Shown: positions 37,009 through 46,660, counted from the first letter of the stretch. The stretch is 64,000 bases of DNA from Barnesiella propionica (GCF_025567045.1 NZ_JAOQJK010000004.1:1-64000), one strand, 5' to 3'. A program made the numbers and translations. Notes: generated from the sequence alone by a model not told the origin.

Positions 37009-39219
37009 TTATTTTTTGATGATCCGGTACGTTTGGTTGTCATACGGGGTGATGATGTTGACTATATAACTGCCGGAAGAGAGAGCCGAAGTGTTTATTT
37101 TTGTTTCGCTTCCGGACGTTACAGCTTTAATATTTTTATTATATACCAGTATCCCGTTCAGGTTATAAATATAGATGTTCATATATGGGTATTCGTTAGC
37201 TGACAGGATGCGGAAGTTGTCTGATATATGTGTGGGATAAACTGATAACCTGGATATTTTGTCGATATGAGATCCTAAATCCGGTTGTTCGAGAATATAT
37301 TTAATCCCGTTCCAAGCATCTATTTTCCCTCGTCCATACGTATTATTGCTGTTCGGGCCGGTGAAATTATCTTTTTTTGCCGTATGGTCAAGTATCTCTT
37401 TTATTTGATCGGGAGAGAGGGTAGAACTGGCTTGTAACCAGGTAGCGATGATTCCGGCAACGAATGGTGATGCCATGGAAGTTCCTGTCATTTGTCCGAA
37501 ATAGTAATTTTTGTCATTTTTATTGCAGCGGGCTATCGTATTGGCCGAATTATCTTGAAAGAGATAATAATAAGATGAGATGGCCGACATCATCATTCCG
37601 CCCGGTGCGCTGATATCCGGTTTCATTCTACCGTCTGTTGTCGGGCCTTGGCTGGAGAAATAATTTATTTGTCCAATCGGATATTCAAGTACCTGGGATT
37701 GCTGTTTCCCCGAAAAATTGATCCATTTATTTCGGGTAGTATAATTTCCTACCGAAATGATTTTTTTTCCGGTTCCCCCCAGTTCTCCTGCCACATAATC
37801 GGTCGTATAATCTGTCAATCCTTCCATGTTCATACTTGAAAATGTTCCGTATGCTTTATCGGTCCATAAATCTATCCTTTGAGGTTCTCCTTGTATTTCC
37901 AGTATTATATCGCCGCGTTTTAAAAATACATCTGTAAATATAATTTTTGCCTGAAGCTTTGAATTAGGTGCACGGTTGAAATATACCGATACGTTACCCG
38001 ATTTATAGTTGTTCAGTTCGTCAGGTACAGCTTGTATATTATCTTTTTTTTCGGGAGAGGCATCCATTGTCCATAATATTTCATGGCTTATTTTATCCTG
38101 AAACAGAATCGTTACTTGATAACTTGTGCCTGCTCCGCCCCAAGCCTCTATTACTTTAGGGCTTGCCCCGCTGGTGACGAATGCGGTTTTTAAAGAGGTT
38201 TCTTCTGTGGTCAGGTTTTTCCCCGTGTGGGTATGGTTTTTATTTTCGTTGCCTACGGCTCCCACGACAATTCGTCCGGGGCCTTGTATGGCATCCAGTG
38301 CCATGTCGAAAGCCGATGTGCCGTCGTGTGGTCCTGTGAATGTATTGATACTTATATTGACGACAGCGGGCATATTTACCGAATCGGCATAATTGAAAAT
38401 ATAACGGATTCCATCAAGTATATCGTTGTCTTGAAGCGTAGTGCCGACTAAAACAATAGATGCGTCCGGTGCGCATCCGTAGAAAGGATTATTGTTATTC
38501 AGCTCTGTTACGGATGTATTAATACTTCCTTCATATCCTCCGGCTGCTATTCCTGCAACATGAGTACCATGTGTCTGGTCTGCATTATCTGTTCCTGCAT
38601 TTAAAATGCTTTCCTGAGTAACAAACAGAGAGCCTTTTGAAAATCCGGAAGGAGGAGTTCCCGATTCCCGGTTCTGATCCCAGAAACGTATAATGCGGCT
38701 TTTTGTCATATCGTCGGTTTCAAAAAAGGCGGGGTGTCCGGTATCGAAGCCGCAATCGACTATCCCTACTATGACACCTTTTCCGGTGAAAGGAGATTTC
38801 ATTTCTGTTCCATTATGCACATTATCTACATAACAGTCTTCCCTGGCTTTGTCCAGAGAGAGTACAGCGGTTTCCGATACTTGTATATTGATTACACCTG
38901 GTAATTGAGAGAGTTGTGGTAATGTATTAAACGGAATTTGGGCCGTGACTATGTTTTGCCCGTAAATGGCATTTATGGTTATTCCCAAATTTTTTAATTC
39001 ATCCACGACCGATTCGTCCGAGATGTAGATGAATCCGGAAAGTGTTGCTGCCGAAGATTTTTCTTTGGAATATTCTTTTCCGTTGTTTTTTTGTATAAGA
39101 GTAATTGCATGTTGTGTTCCGGCAGACAAATTCCTATAATTGATGTCTTTTGTTTCTGCGTGAAGGGACGCTGTCAGGAGGAGGATAAATAATAAAAATA
39201 AACTTTGTTTTCTTCTCAT
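37009..39219 (-). CDS. T9SS-secreted S8 (subtilisin-like) serine protease
   Basis: A protein of 736 residues with a signal peptide (MRRKQSLFLLFILLLTASLHAE). The catalytic triad is present: Asp in VGIVDCGFDTGHPAF near 154, His in THGTHVAGIAAGG near 217 and Ser in GTSMASPFVAGI near 580. A non-catalytic insert (about 330-480) separates His from Ser, as in many Bacteroidetes S8A proteases. The C-terminus (about 660-736, ending SYIVNIITPYDNQTYRIIKK) is a T9SS sorting domain. It is thus an exported protease, likely for nutrient or host protein digestion. A terminator hairpin separates it from the PCMD gene upstream, and I see no clear promoter box in the short gap. Confidence 0.9.
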   Translation of the reverse strand: MRRKQSLFLLFILLLTASLHAETKDINYRNLSAGTQHAITLIQKNNGKEYSKEKSSAATLSGFIYISDESVVDELKNLGITINAIYGQNIVTAQIPFNTLPQLSQLPGVINIQVSETAVLSLDKAREDCYVDNVHNGTEMKSPFTGKGVIVGIVDCGFDTGHPAFFETDDMTKSRIIRFWDQNRESGTPPSGFSKGSLFVTQESILNAGTDNADQTHGTHVAGIAAGGYEGSINTSVTELNNNNPFYGCAPDASIVLVGTTLQDNDILDGIRYIFNYADSVNMPAVVNISINTFTGPHDGTSAFDMALDAIQGPGRIVVGAVGNENKNHTHTGKNLTTEETSLKTAFVTSGASPKVIEAWGGAGTSYQVTILFQDKISHEILWTMDASPEKKDNIQAVPDELNNYKSGNVSVYFNRAPNSKLQAKIIFTDVFLKRGDIILEIQGEPQRIDLWTDKAYGTFSSMNMEGLTDYTTDYVAGELGGTGKKIISVGNYTTRNKWINFSGKQQSQVLEYPIGQINYFSSQGPTTDGRMKPDISAPGGMMMSAISSYYYLFQDNSANTIARCNKNDKNYYFGQMTGTSMASPFVAGIIATWLQASSTLSPDQIKEILDHTAKKDNFTGPNSNNTYGRGKIDAWNGIKYILEQPDLGSHIDKISRLSVYPTHISDNFRILSANEYPYMNIYIYNLNGILVYNKNIKAVTSGSETKINTSALSSGSYIVNIITPYDNQTYRIIKK

Positions 39220-39261
39220 TAGTGCTGGCTATTAGATCGTGGAATACATGAATATGAAAAG

Positions 39262-39306
39262 AAAAAGATGGAATATATTTCCTTTTGAAGTATATTCCAT
39301 CTTTTT
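39262..39306 (-). terminator. Terminator after the PCMD gene
   Basis: A perfect 16-bp stem (39262-39277 with 39291-39306) around a 13-base loop, with T tracts at both ends. It lies just downstream of the minus-strand PCMD gene. Confidence 0.88.
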
Positions 39307-39316
39307 ATAATATTAA

Positions 39317-40555
39317 TCAAAACAAGATACGAGATACTTTTTCTCCTATTTTGATTATATATAATGAGTTGGTCAATACATCGGGACGGAAGTTTTCTGT
39401 TGCCGAATGAACCGAAACGAGCTGTCCCTGCATATTATATATTTCTACAGGAAGATTCTCCGTATTGCCTTTTATGTATAAGATGCCGTTATTTGCATAT
39501 ATTTTTAAAGAAGCATTATCGATATTCTCAACTGCATCTGTTTTCGTGAAATTCAAAATATATACGGTTTGGGCTCCATCGGCAGCGGTTACGGTTAGTT
39601 TTACTGTATTACCTTCGGTTTCTTTGGAGACTTTGGCATCTTTTCCGTCTGTCTTCCAGGAAATTTCAGGAAAGGCATTTCCTTTCATAGAGAGTCCGTT
39701 GTATTCTAGCGTTTCTTTATCGAATCCTTCTATAGGAGTTCCGTCTAACGTTATTTCTGTTAGTTTATGGTTGTATATAAACTGTAGGTCATCTACTCTG
39801 AGAATATCATTTTCTCCTACAGTGAAAGGTTCATCTTTAGTGAGGAATGAAGATGCGGAAATGTATATGTTCATTTTTTCAGGTATATCGTCGTTTATAT
39901 ACTCGATAGGAATAGCAATGCGCGTCCATTCCCCGATTTTTTCCGATATGAAGTATTCCCCTTTCGATATCAGCATCGCGTTACTATTACCGGACCATAT
40001 ATCTTTCATATTATCTGTTAAGGCAATATCTCCTTTTTCCGAAGTGCTGGTGTGGGTTCCGCTCCAGGAGTATATGCGGATGTGTGCGGCATCGGCAATC
40101 TCGTTAGTTTGTGCAGGGGTGTATTTGAAATATCCGATTAGAGAATCGGGGCGGAATGAAAACTCTATGCCGCCTTGAACTCCTGCGTCGGAAGTCGACA
40201 CGGTAAAGTAAGATGAGTTAATATACAACCATGAATTTCCTAATGTTATGTAGCCCGGGAGAACAAATCCGTAAGAAACTCCCCATTGGCTTCCTCCTGC
40301 GAATTTATTTATAAGTTTCGCATTGTAATTTACGGGAGATTCGGTACGTGTCTCTTGTGACACGAGAGATGCTTTCATTGTGGAACCCCATGCCGATGCA
40401 TTAGCAACGACCGCACTCCATCCGGCAGGTTGCATTCCGACCTGAAGAGCGTCGTCAACCCAGGGTGCGTCAAAATTTCCGTTGTTGATTTGTTGTGCAT
40501 GAACACCTCCGGCAATACTAAATATACCGCATAAAAAGAGTATGAGTTTTTTCAT
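39317..40555 (-). CDS. T9SS-secreted PCMD-domain protein
   Basis: A protein of 412 residues with a signal peptide (ends GGVHAQ). Residues about 20-245 match the putative carbohydrate metabolism domain (PCMD), a beta-sandwich: NGNFDAPW near 25, PAGWSAV near 43 and FEFSFRPDSLIGYFKY near 130-145 with the DDLQFIY end near 255. An Ig-like domain (about 260-335) and a T9SS tail (about 340-412) follow. PCMD proteins are often lipoproteins linked to glycan use; here the anchor is replaced by T9SS sorting. Function is not known beyond likely carbohydrate binding. Confidence 0.78.
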   Translation of the reverse strand: MKKLILFLCGIFSIAGGVHAQQINNGNFDAPWVDDALQVGMQPAGWSAVVANASAWGSTMKASLVSQETRTESPVNYNAKLINKFAGGSQWGVSYGFVLPGYITLGNSWLYINSSYFTVSTSDAGVQGGIEFSFRPDSLIGYFKYTPAQTNEIADAAHIRIYSWSGTHTSTSEKGDIALTDNMKDIWSGNSNAMLISKGEYFISEKIGEWTRIAIPIEYINDDIPEKMNIYISASSFLTKDEPFTVGENDILRVDDLQFIYNHKLTEITLDGTPIEGFDKETLEYNGLSMKGNAFPEISWKTDGKDAKVSKETEGNTVKLTVTAADGAQTVYILNFTKTDAVENIDNASLKIYANNGILYIKGNTENLPVEIYNMQGQLVSVHSATENFRPDVLTNSLYIIKIGEKVSRILF

Positions 40556-40598
40556 GTTAAATGTAGTTATGATGTTTATATTATGTTGAATTCCTTTA

Positions 40599-40606
40599 CA
40601 AAGTTA
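40599..40606 (-). promoter_or_regulatory. -7 promoter box for the PCMD gene
   Basis: On the minus strand the sequence reads TAACTTTG, matching TAnnTTTG, 43 bases before the start codon at 40555. A -33 TTTG is not evident. Confidence 0.45.
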
Positions 40607-40649
40607 CATTTCTTTTTTTATAATACATATATAATGTCAATTTATTTGT

Positions 40650-40657
40650 TATATTTG
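40650..40657 (+). promoter_or_regulatory. -7 promoter box for the lipoprotein gene
   Basis: TATATTTG matches the Bacteroidetes -7 consensus. The lipoprotein ATG at 40766 is 108 bases downstream, so the leader would be about 100 bases. Confidence 0.45.
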
Positions 40658-40765
40658 CTACCAAAATGGTAAAAATATAATTGTGCAGTAATAATTATGT
40701 AGCATTTGAAAGTGCGGCTGTAGAGAATCTAACTAATATATTATTAATTTATAAACCTAAACAAC

Positions 40766-41860
40766 ATGAATAGATCACTTAAATGTTTATTGATGCTTTC
40801 GGTTATTTTATCGGGATATGCTTGTAATAAAGATGAGAATGAACCGTCGGGTAATGGAGGAAATGATGGAACCGGAGAGGAAAATGTAGAAACCAAAACG
40901 CTTGATTTCATAGAAATAGGAAAGGCGGTAAATACAGATTGTGCCGTGTTTTATGAAGAGAATAAACAATACGTATTTGAATCGGATGCGAATCATACCG
41001 ACTATCAAATAAAAGCAATAGATCAGGACCGGGATTCATTGAATATGCGAGTGATAGCAGATAAAAACGGTGCGATTGAAAAAATTATTCTTACTGCTAG
41101 AGATCAATCTAAGAATACAGATCTTTGGAAAAAATATGTCGGCAATGCTGCTGACTATACATTAGGCCGCTTTTTAGGAACAAAATTCAGCCGTATCATG
41201 GCCGACGGAAGTACACAGGGCGGTATAAAGCAAACGGAACAGGAGTCTATTGATTACGTAAATACGGAAGGTACGGAGAAAACATTGGTTTATACGATAT
41301 TCGGAATTAATTCGAAAACATATGCAGCTCCGTGTCTGATACAGGGAGACTTCCGGTTTGAATTTCTAAAGAATTATTTACCGTTGGATTTTTCTCAATT
41401 AGGAACCTTAGTCGGAAGCGATATAGATGAGACGCTAAAACAATATAATCTTATAGCCAATAAGATTCAATTCGGAAATGCGTTGTCTTATCTTTATTTC
41501 GATTCAGCGATCGATAATAAAGGAAACGCTTTCACTGTGAATATGGACTCCGATGCGTCACTTAAAAAGATTAAAGAAATATCTGCTTATGCTCCTGAAA
41601 GACTCTCCGACGATGAAATTATCGCTCTTTGGAAACAATATCTGGCCGGTTATTCCGAGCTGGGGTTGGGCACTTTGAAGGAAATTTTTGTCAATGATGC
41701 TTTTGGTGATAAACTGAAAACGCTGGAGAGCGTGGAAGAAGCCTACGCTATGGTCGAAGAATTCGGGCGTCAATACAGTATCTTGGCTCAATTTTCAAAC
41801 GGAGAACATGAAAATACTCTTGTTCTGAATAAAGATTATTTGTTTATAGTGATCCGGTAA
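40766..41860 (+). CDS. Predicted surface-exposed lipoprotein of unknown function
   Basis: A protein of 364 residues that I do not recognise. The N-terminus (MNRSLKCLLMLSVILSGYAC) ends in a lipobox-like Cys at residue 20, followed by NKDENE; a K-(D/E)-(D/E) pattern just after the Cys resembles the lipoprotein export signal that sends Bacteroidetes lipoproteins to the cell surface. A Gly/Asn-rich linker comes next, then a mixed alpha/beta body with no repeats, no Cys pair and no motif I can name. It is monocistronic, divergent from the PCMD gene and closed by its own terminator. Confidence 0.65.
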   Translation: MNRSLKCLLMLSVILSGYACNKDENEPSGNGGNDGTGEENVETKTLDFIEIGKAVNTDCAVFYEENKQYVFESDANHTDYQIKAIDQDRDSLNMRVIADKNGAIEKIILTARDQSKNTDLWKKYVGNAADYTLGRFLGTKFSRIMADGSTQGGIKQTEQESIDYVNTEGTEKTLVYTIFGINSKTYAAPCLIQGDFRFEFLKNYLPLDFSQLGTLVGSDIDETLKQYNLIANKIQFGNALSYLYFDSAIDNKGNAFTVNMDSDASLKKIKEISAYAPERLSDDEIIALWKQYLAGYSELGLGTLKEIFVNDAFGDKLKTLESVEEAYAMVEEFGRQYSILAQFSNGEHENTLVLNKDYLFIVIR

Positions 41861-41882
41861 GGAATTATTATATATGTATCGG

Positions 41883-41918
41883 CGGCCTCTGCAAGAATAT
41901 GCAGGGGTCGTTTTGTTT
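41883..41918 (+). terminator. Terminator after the lipoprotein gene
   Basis: An 11-bp stem (41883-41893 with 41900-41910, two G-T pairs) and a 6-base loop, then TTTTGTTT. It is 22 bases after the stop codon. Confidence 0.85.
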
Positions 41919-42159
41919 GGAACGCTTATTTTCTTTTTATCGGATAGAAAAATAGGCCTATTGGGTTTATATATAAGTTTATAGATAAGATATTATCGGA
42001 CGAATTGCTTCATTCGTTGTACCCGATAAAGGTAAATAGAATAAAGTATTTATGTGTTAAATGCGGGAGTGTGTGACCGGAAAATAATATATGAGAATGG
42101 TCTTCTTCACTTTATATATAGGTTATTAATGCCGGTGATTTTCTGTTTATGATTTTTAT

Positions 42160-42199
42160 GGAGAAAATAAAAAAGGGAAATCTTCGAAAGGATTTCCCT
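42160..42199 (-). terminator. Terminator after the M23 peptidase gene
   Basis: A 9-bp stem (42174-42182 with 42191-42199) followed on the minus strand by a long T-rich tract. It lies 38 bases past the peptidase stop. Confidence 0.82.
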
Positions 42200-42236
42200 C
42201 TATAAAGAGATCAGAAATTATTGTTTTATTGAAAAA

Positions 42237-43205
42237 TTATTTTAACCTTAGTACTTTTCCCGGTCTTAATTTTGTGTTGCGCGAAATGCCGTTCAGTTTA
42301 CATATCTGATTAATAGTAACACCGTTTCTTTGAGCTATTTTTGATAAATTATCTCCGGATTTAATACGATATGATACGTATTTGGAACCGTTAGAATGGC
42401 TTTTTCCTGCATTTGAACGATAAGATGCTGTCGCTCTGTTCCGGGTATCGTTCGATAGTTTGTTGGGTGTAAATACGAATTGATCGGTATGAGGAACCTG
42501 ATTTTCAAAATCGAAGATCAGTTCAGGATTGATATCCATTCCTAAGAAACGAGTTTCGAAATGAAGGTGAGAGCCTGTAGAACGGCCTGTGTTTCCTCCC
42601 AAAGCTATAGGGTCACCTACTTTTACTATTTGGTCCGGTTTTACAAGGAAGCGGGACAAATGACCGTAAATGGTTTCAAGTCCGTTATTGTGACGGATAA
42701 TAACATAATAGCCATATCCCCTGCGTTCATATTTCGTTAATCTTACTTTGCCCGAGAATGCTGCTCGGATTGTATCTCCTATCTGTACTTTAAGGTCGAC
42801 GCCTCTGTGCATACGGCGGAAGCGGCGACGATAACCGTAACCGGAGGTTATATTAGTAGAATTTGCCGGCATGCAGTAATCCGAAACATCTATTTTTACA
42901 TTATCGGGAAGTTCGCTCAATGATTTTTTATACGGATTTACCCATTCTTGGTCCCAGCTATCACCGTATATGTCCAGAGCGGGAAATTCCGAAGCTTCTT
43001 CTTCCAGTTGACGGGCAAATGCTACGGAATCAATAAGGCTTATTTCACGGTGTATATTTTTCTGACTGGCGAGGAGGTTTTTGTGTTGTTCTTTATGTTG
43101 GAAAGATGATATTTTGTGTGTTGGTTTGTTTTGTGCCGAAACTCCTAACGGAAGAATGGCAACAAGCCCTGAGATCATCAAGTGTTTAATCCTGTAAATA
43201 TTCAT
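42237..43205 (-). CDS. M23 peptidoglycan endopeptidase with C-terminal LysM
   Basis: A protein of 322 residues with a signal peptide (ends PLGVSAQ). Residues about 115-225 are a LytM/M23 zinc peptidase: His and Asp in MHRGVDLK near 133-140 and HLHFE near 212-216. These enzymes cut cross-bridges or stem peptides. The final 45 residues (YRIKSGDNLSKIAQRNGV...) are one LysM domain that binds glycan. All zinc ligands are present, so it should be active. It lies 5 bases after ndk, so the two are co-transcribed. A role in wall growth rather than nutrition is likely because it has no T9SS tail. Confidence 0.9.
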   Translation of the reverse strand: MNIYRIKHLMISGLVAILPLGVSAQNKPTHKISSFQHKEQHKNLLASQKNIHREISLIDSVAFARQLEEEASEFPALDIYGDSWDQEWVNPYKKSLSELPDNVKIDVSDYCMPANSTNITSGYGYRRRFRRMHRGVDLKVQIGDTIRAAFSGKVRLTKYERRGYGYYVIIRHNNGLETIYGHLSRFLVKPDQIVKVGDPIALGGNTGRSTGSHLHFETRFLGMDINPELIFDFENQVPHTDQFVFTPNKLSNDTRNRATASYRSNAGKSHSNGSKYVSYRIKSGDNLSKIAQRNGVTINQICKLNGISRNTKLRPGKVLRLK

Positions 43206-43210
43206 TCGTT

Positions 43211-43681
43211 TTAATCTTGTTTCGCTTCATCCGTAGAATAAATAAACGGAAAAGAAGCCAGCTTATATTCGAATAATTCTTCAGCCTTGAAGAATCTATT
43301 AATTTCTGTTTTTGCAGATTCTATAGAATCGGAGGCATGTATAACGTTTTCCTGAACGCTCATGCTGAAATCCCCGCGAATAGTACCCGGAGCGGCATTG
43401 CGTCCGTTAGTCACACCGGTAAGCGTGCGCACTACGGCTACAGCATCGAGACCTTCGATACAACCGGCAATTACCGGAGTTGCCATCATGCTGGCCTTGA
43501 TTCTCGGAAAAAACGGTTTATCTAATAGGTGGGCATAATGCTCATCGATGATTTCATCGGTAAGTTGCATCATCTTCAGCCCGGCAATACGTAATCCTTT
43601 GTTTTCAAAACGACTGATAATATGACCTATGTGTCCGCGTTGTATAGCAGATGGTTTTAGCAAAATAAGAGTTTTCTCCAT
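43211..43681 (-). CDS. ndk: Nucleoside diphosphate kinase
   Basis: A protein of 156 residues. It transfers phosphate between NTPs and NDPs through a phosphohistidine. Motifs: KTLILLKPSAIQRG at the N-terminus, GLDAVAVVRTLTGVTNG near 78 and the active-site His in NVIHASDS near 115. The standard length and order are present. It precedes the M23 gene by 5 bases. Confidence 0.95.
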   Translation of the reverse strand: MEKTLILLKPSAIQRGHIGHIISRFENKGLRIAGLKMMQLTDEIIDEHYAHLLDKPFFPRIKASMMATPVIAGCIEGLDAVAVVRTLTGVTNGRNAAPGTIRGDFSMSVQENVIHASDSIESAKTEINRFFKAEELFEYKLASFPFIYSTDEAKQD

Positions 43682-43711
43682 TCCTTGACAGCTGTTTTAT
43701 GCACATCTTTC

Positions 43712-43719
43712 CAAAGATA
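43712..43719 (-). promoter_or_regulatory. -7 promoter box for ndk
   Basis: Minus strand TATCTTTG, 30 bases before the ndk start. No TTTG is seen at the -33 distance. Confidence 0.5.
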
Positions 43720-43898
43720 ATAAAATTTCTCAGAAAATAGCTTAGACGATTAACACAATTTATAGAGCTTGTTGTCTCTTTAAGTGAAGTTTTGTGTGTA
43801 AATAGTTGAAAATTAATGGATTATATATTTATATGTTTTGCAACATATTTCCATAAATTAATAACTTCGTTAATAACGAACAACTTACATAGTGATAA

Positions 43899-45995
43899 TC
43901 AACTGATTTGACTCCAATTCACTTGCTTTGCAAACAACCTGTTCAATTCTTTTTTTAAAATATAATGTTGGGGTTGTTCCAGATACGGATCGTTTTCAAT
44001 AATTTCTCTTGCCATATCTCTGGCGAGCTGTAATATCTGGCCGTCTTTGGCAATATTGGCGATTTTAAGGTTGAATGCGATTCCGCTTTGTTGCGTTCCT
44101 TCCATATCGCCGGGTCCCCTCATCTGCAGGTCGGCTTCGGATATGCGGAACCCGTCATTTGTCTCTGCCATGATTTCCAGTCTTTTTCTGGTGTCCTGAG
44201 TGATTTTATAAGAGGTCATTAATATACAGTAAGATTGGTCTGCTCCCCGTCCTACCCGTCCCCTTAGCTGATGTAACTGGGACAGCCCGAAACGCTCGGC
44301 ATTCTCGATAACCATGACAGACGCATTCGGCACGTTCACACCGACTTCTATTACAGTAGTGGCTACCATGATCTGTGCTTCTCCGGAGGCAAATTTCTGC
44401 ATTTCCGTATCTTTTTCCGCCGGCTTCATCTTGCCGTGTACCATACATACTTTGTATTCGGGAAAAACTTCCCGGATATGATTGTAACCGTCATTCAGGT
44501 TTTTTAGGTCGGATTTTTCACTTTCCTGTATAAGAGGATATACGATATAGATTTGCCTTCCCAATTCTATTTGTCGTCGCAGGGATGTATAAAGGGTTGA
44601 GCGCTTATTATCGTATTGTAGAAGGGTTTGTACAGGTTTACGTCCCGGTGGTAATTCATCGATAACGGACACATCGAGATCTCCGTATACAGTCATAGCC
44701 AGAGTGCGTGGAATAGGAGTGGCCGTCATGACCAGTACGTGAGGGGGGATTTTGTTTTTTTTCCATAATTTGGCCCGTTGCGCAACTCCGAAACGATGCT
44801 GCTCGTCTATGATCACCATACCCAGATTTGAAAAATTGACGGTATCTTCAATTAAAGCATGAGTTCCGATAAGAAGATGTATTTCTCCGGTAAGCAGTTC
44901 GTTCAGGAGTGTTTCCCTCTCTTTTTTTCGAGTCGATCCGGTCAATAATCCCGTACGTATCCCTATCGGCTCCGTTAGCTGTCTTATCGTCTCATAGTGC
45001 TGGGTAGCCAGTATTTCGGTAGGAGCCATAAGACAGGCCTGAAATCCGTTATCCAGAGCCATAAGCATGCACATCAAGGCAACCAGTGTTTTACCGCTTC
45101 CTACGTCTCCTTGCAACAACCGGTTCATTTGCCTTCCGCTTCCTACGTCGCTTCGTATCTCTCTGATAACCCGTTTTTGTGCTTCGGTCAGTTCGAAGGG
45201 TAGGACGTCATGGTAGAAGCTGTTGAAGTAATCTCCTATGTGCTTGAATACAAAACCTCCTAATTTCCGGCTTCTTAATTGTGTGTAGCGGAGAATATGC
45301 AATTGCAGATAGAACAACTCTTCGAATTTAAGCCTGAATTCTGCTAGTCTCAGCTTATCTACCGATAGCGGAAAGTGAATGTTGCGTATGGCGTCGTTTA
45401 TTCCTATGAGCCGGGCTCTATTTATGACTTCATCCGAAAGACTTTCCTCAAGAGGACCTTGCAGGCTGTTCCATAGATTGTAGATTATTTTTTGAAGTCC
45501 TTTGGAGTTGAGAAAATTATTTTTCATTTTCTCGGTAGTGGTGTAGTATCCCTGTAGCCCGGTATTACGGTCCAGTATATCGTCCACATGATCCAGTTCG
45601 GGATGGGCGATGTTTATCTTTCCGTTGAACAAGGTCGGCTTGCCAAAGAGGGTATATTCGTTGCCGGGTTTATATTTGTCAGTAATGAACCGTATCCCTT
45701 TGAACCATACGAGTTCCACTGTTCCGGTTCCATCGCTGAATGTTGCCGTGAGCCTGCGTCTGGCTCCTTCTCCTTGGGTGCTGTAAGCCAGTATTCGTCC
45801 CCGCAGTTGTATATAGGGCATATTGCCGTCTATTTCCTTTATACGGTATGTTTTACTGCGGTCGATGTATTTGTACGGGAAATAATACAGCATATCCCGG
45901 TAAGAGTATATTCCTAACTCCTTGTTGAGAAGGTCTGCTTTTTTAGGTCCTACTCCCGGTAGGTATTTTATGTCTATGTAAGCTATATCCGGCAT
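43899..45995 (-). CDS. recG: ATP-dependent DNA helicase RecG
   Basis: A protein of 698 residues. RecG rewinds and reverses stalled replication forks. The N-terminal wedge/OB domain includes LPGVGPKKADLL near 12-23 and the OB fold near 60-150; the helicase core has Walker A LLQGDVGSGKT near 290-300, the DEQH box (IIDEQHRFG) near 398, MTATPIPRT near 425 and QLRGRVGRG near 575. The length fits Bacteroidetes RecG. The gene start overlaps the ispD end by 13 bases, so the two are coupled. Confidence 0.95.
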   Translation of the reverse strand: MPDIAYIDIKYLPGVGPKKADLLNKELGIYSYRDMLYYFPYKYIDRSKTYRIKEIDGNMPYIQLRGRILAYSTQGEGARRRLTATFSDGTGTVELVWFKGIRFITDKYKPGNEYTLFGKPTLFNGKINIAHPELDHVDDILDRNTGLQGYYTTTEKMKNNFLNSKGLQKIIYNLWNSLQGPLEESLSDEVINRARLIGINDAIRNIHFPLSVDKLRLAEFRLKFEELFYLQLHILRYTQLRSRKLGGFVFKHIGDYFNSFYHDVLPFELTEAQKRVIREIRSDVGSGRQMNRLLQGDVGSGKTLVALMCMLMALDNGFQACLMAPTEILATQHYETIRQLTEPIGIRTGLLTGSTRKKERETLLNELLTGEIHLLIGTHALIEDTVNFSNLGMVIIDEQHRFGVAQRAKLWKKNKIPPHVLVMTATPIPRTLAMTVYGDLDVSVIDELPPGRKPVQTLLQYDNKRSTLYTSLRRQIELGRQIYIVYPLIQESEKSDLKNLNDGYNHIREVFPEYKVCMVHGKMKPAEKDTEMQKFASGEAQIMVATTVIEVGVNVPNASVMVIENAERFGLSQLHQLRGRVGRGADQSYCILMTSYKITQDTRKRLEIMAETNDGFRISEADLQMRGPGDMEGTQQSGIAFNLKIANIAKDGQILQLARDMAREIIENDPYLEQPQHYILKKELNRLFAKQVNWSQIS

Positions 45996-46660
45996 TCTTT
46001 AGCTATTATTTCCGCTATTTGCAAATCAAAAGGTACTGTTATTTTTATATTTTCGCGATTACTTTCGATCAGGGAGACGGGATAACCTGCAGCTTCCACA
46101 ACCGATGCGTCATCGGTAAATCTCTCATTATATTCCCTGTTATATGCTTCTTGTAGTATATCGGCCCGGAAAGTCTGTGGAGTTTGCACCGATACGTAAC
46201 GGTCTCTGTCTTTTGCGATATTTTTGTTATCTTCTGTGATCTCACGTATGGAATCGGTCATTTTTAATACGGGAACGGCGGAGCCTTCCGATTCTGCCGT
46301 GCGGAATGCGGCATCTATGACATTGCGGGAAACGAAAGGGCGCACTCCGTCATGAACGGCGATAAGTCCGTGGGAACCGGCCCGGTGTAAACCGTTTTTT
46401 ACAGACTGGAACCGGCTGTTTCCCCCTGAAACTATCTCATGGGGAATATCGAATGAATGTTGTTTGCATAGTTCATTCCAGTAACTTTGTTGTTCTTCCG
46501 GCAATACGAGAATAATACGTATATTTCGATCATACCCGTAAAAAGCAGAGATCGTATGCATAAGCACGGCTTTCCCGCCAACCGGGAGGAATTGCTTGGG
46601 TATCTCTTTTCCCATGCGCGTACCTTTCCCTCCTGCAACTATTATTACGTATTTTTCCAT
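45983..46660 (-). CDS. ispD: 2-C-methyl-D-erythritol 4-phosphate cytidylyltransferase
   Basis: A protein of 225 residues. It makes CDP-methylerythritol in the non-mevalonate isoprenoid pathway. Motifs: VAGGKGTRMGKEIPKQF near 8-24, the middle VHDGVRPFVS near 103 and TPQTFR near 160; the closing ENIKIT near 208 is standard. It is upstream of recG and overlaps it. Confidence 0.94.
   Translation of the reverse strand: MEKYVIIVAGGKGTRMGKEIPKQFLPVGGKAVLMHTISAFYGYDRNIRIILVLPEEQQSYWNELCKQHSFDIPHEIVSGGNSRFQSVKNGLHRAGSHGLIAVHDGVRPFVSRNVIDAAFRTAESEGSAVPVLKMTDSIREITEDNKNIAKDRDRYVSVQTPQTFRADILQEAYNREYNERFTDDASVVEAAGYPVSLIESNRENIKITVPFDLQIAEIIAKECRI

Larger units (their letters stand above)
41861..42236. 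other. Intergenic region with two terminators and a small structured element
   Basis: There is no gene in these 376 bases. Besides the terminators at 41883-41918 and 42160-42199, positions 41993-42029 can fold into a two-part stem (TTATCGG with CCGATAA outside, ACGAAT with ATTCGT inside), and AATAGGCCTATT at 41951-41962 is a perfect 12-base palindrome. Neither is next to a start codon. Confidence 0.5.

Noticed and set aside
39465..40178. A 237-codon plus-strand frame
   Set aside because: It is antisense to the PCMD gene, is Ser/Phe/Val-rich without a domain, and the minus-strand protein has a signal peptide and T9SS tail.
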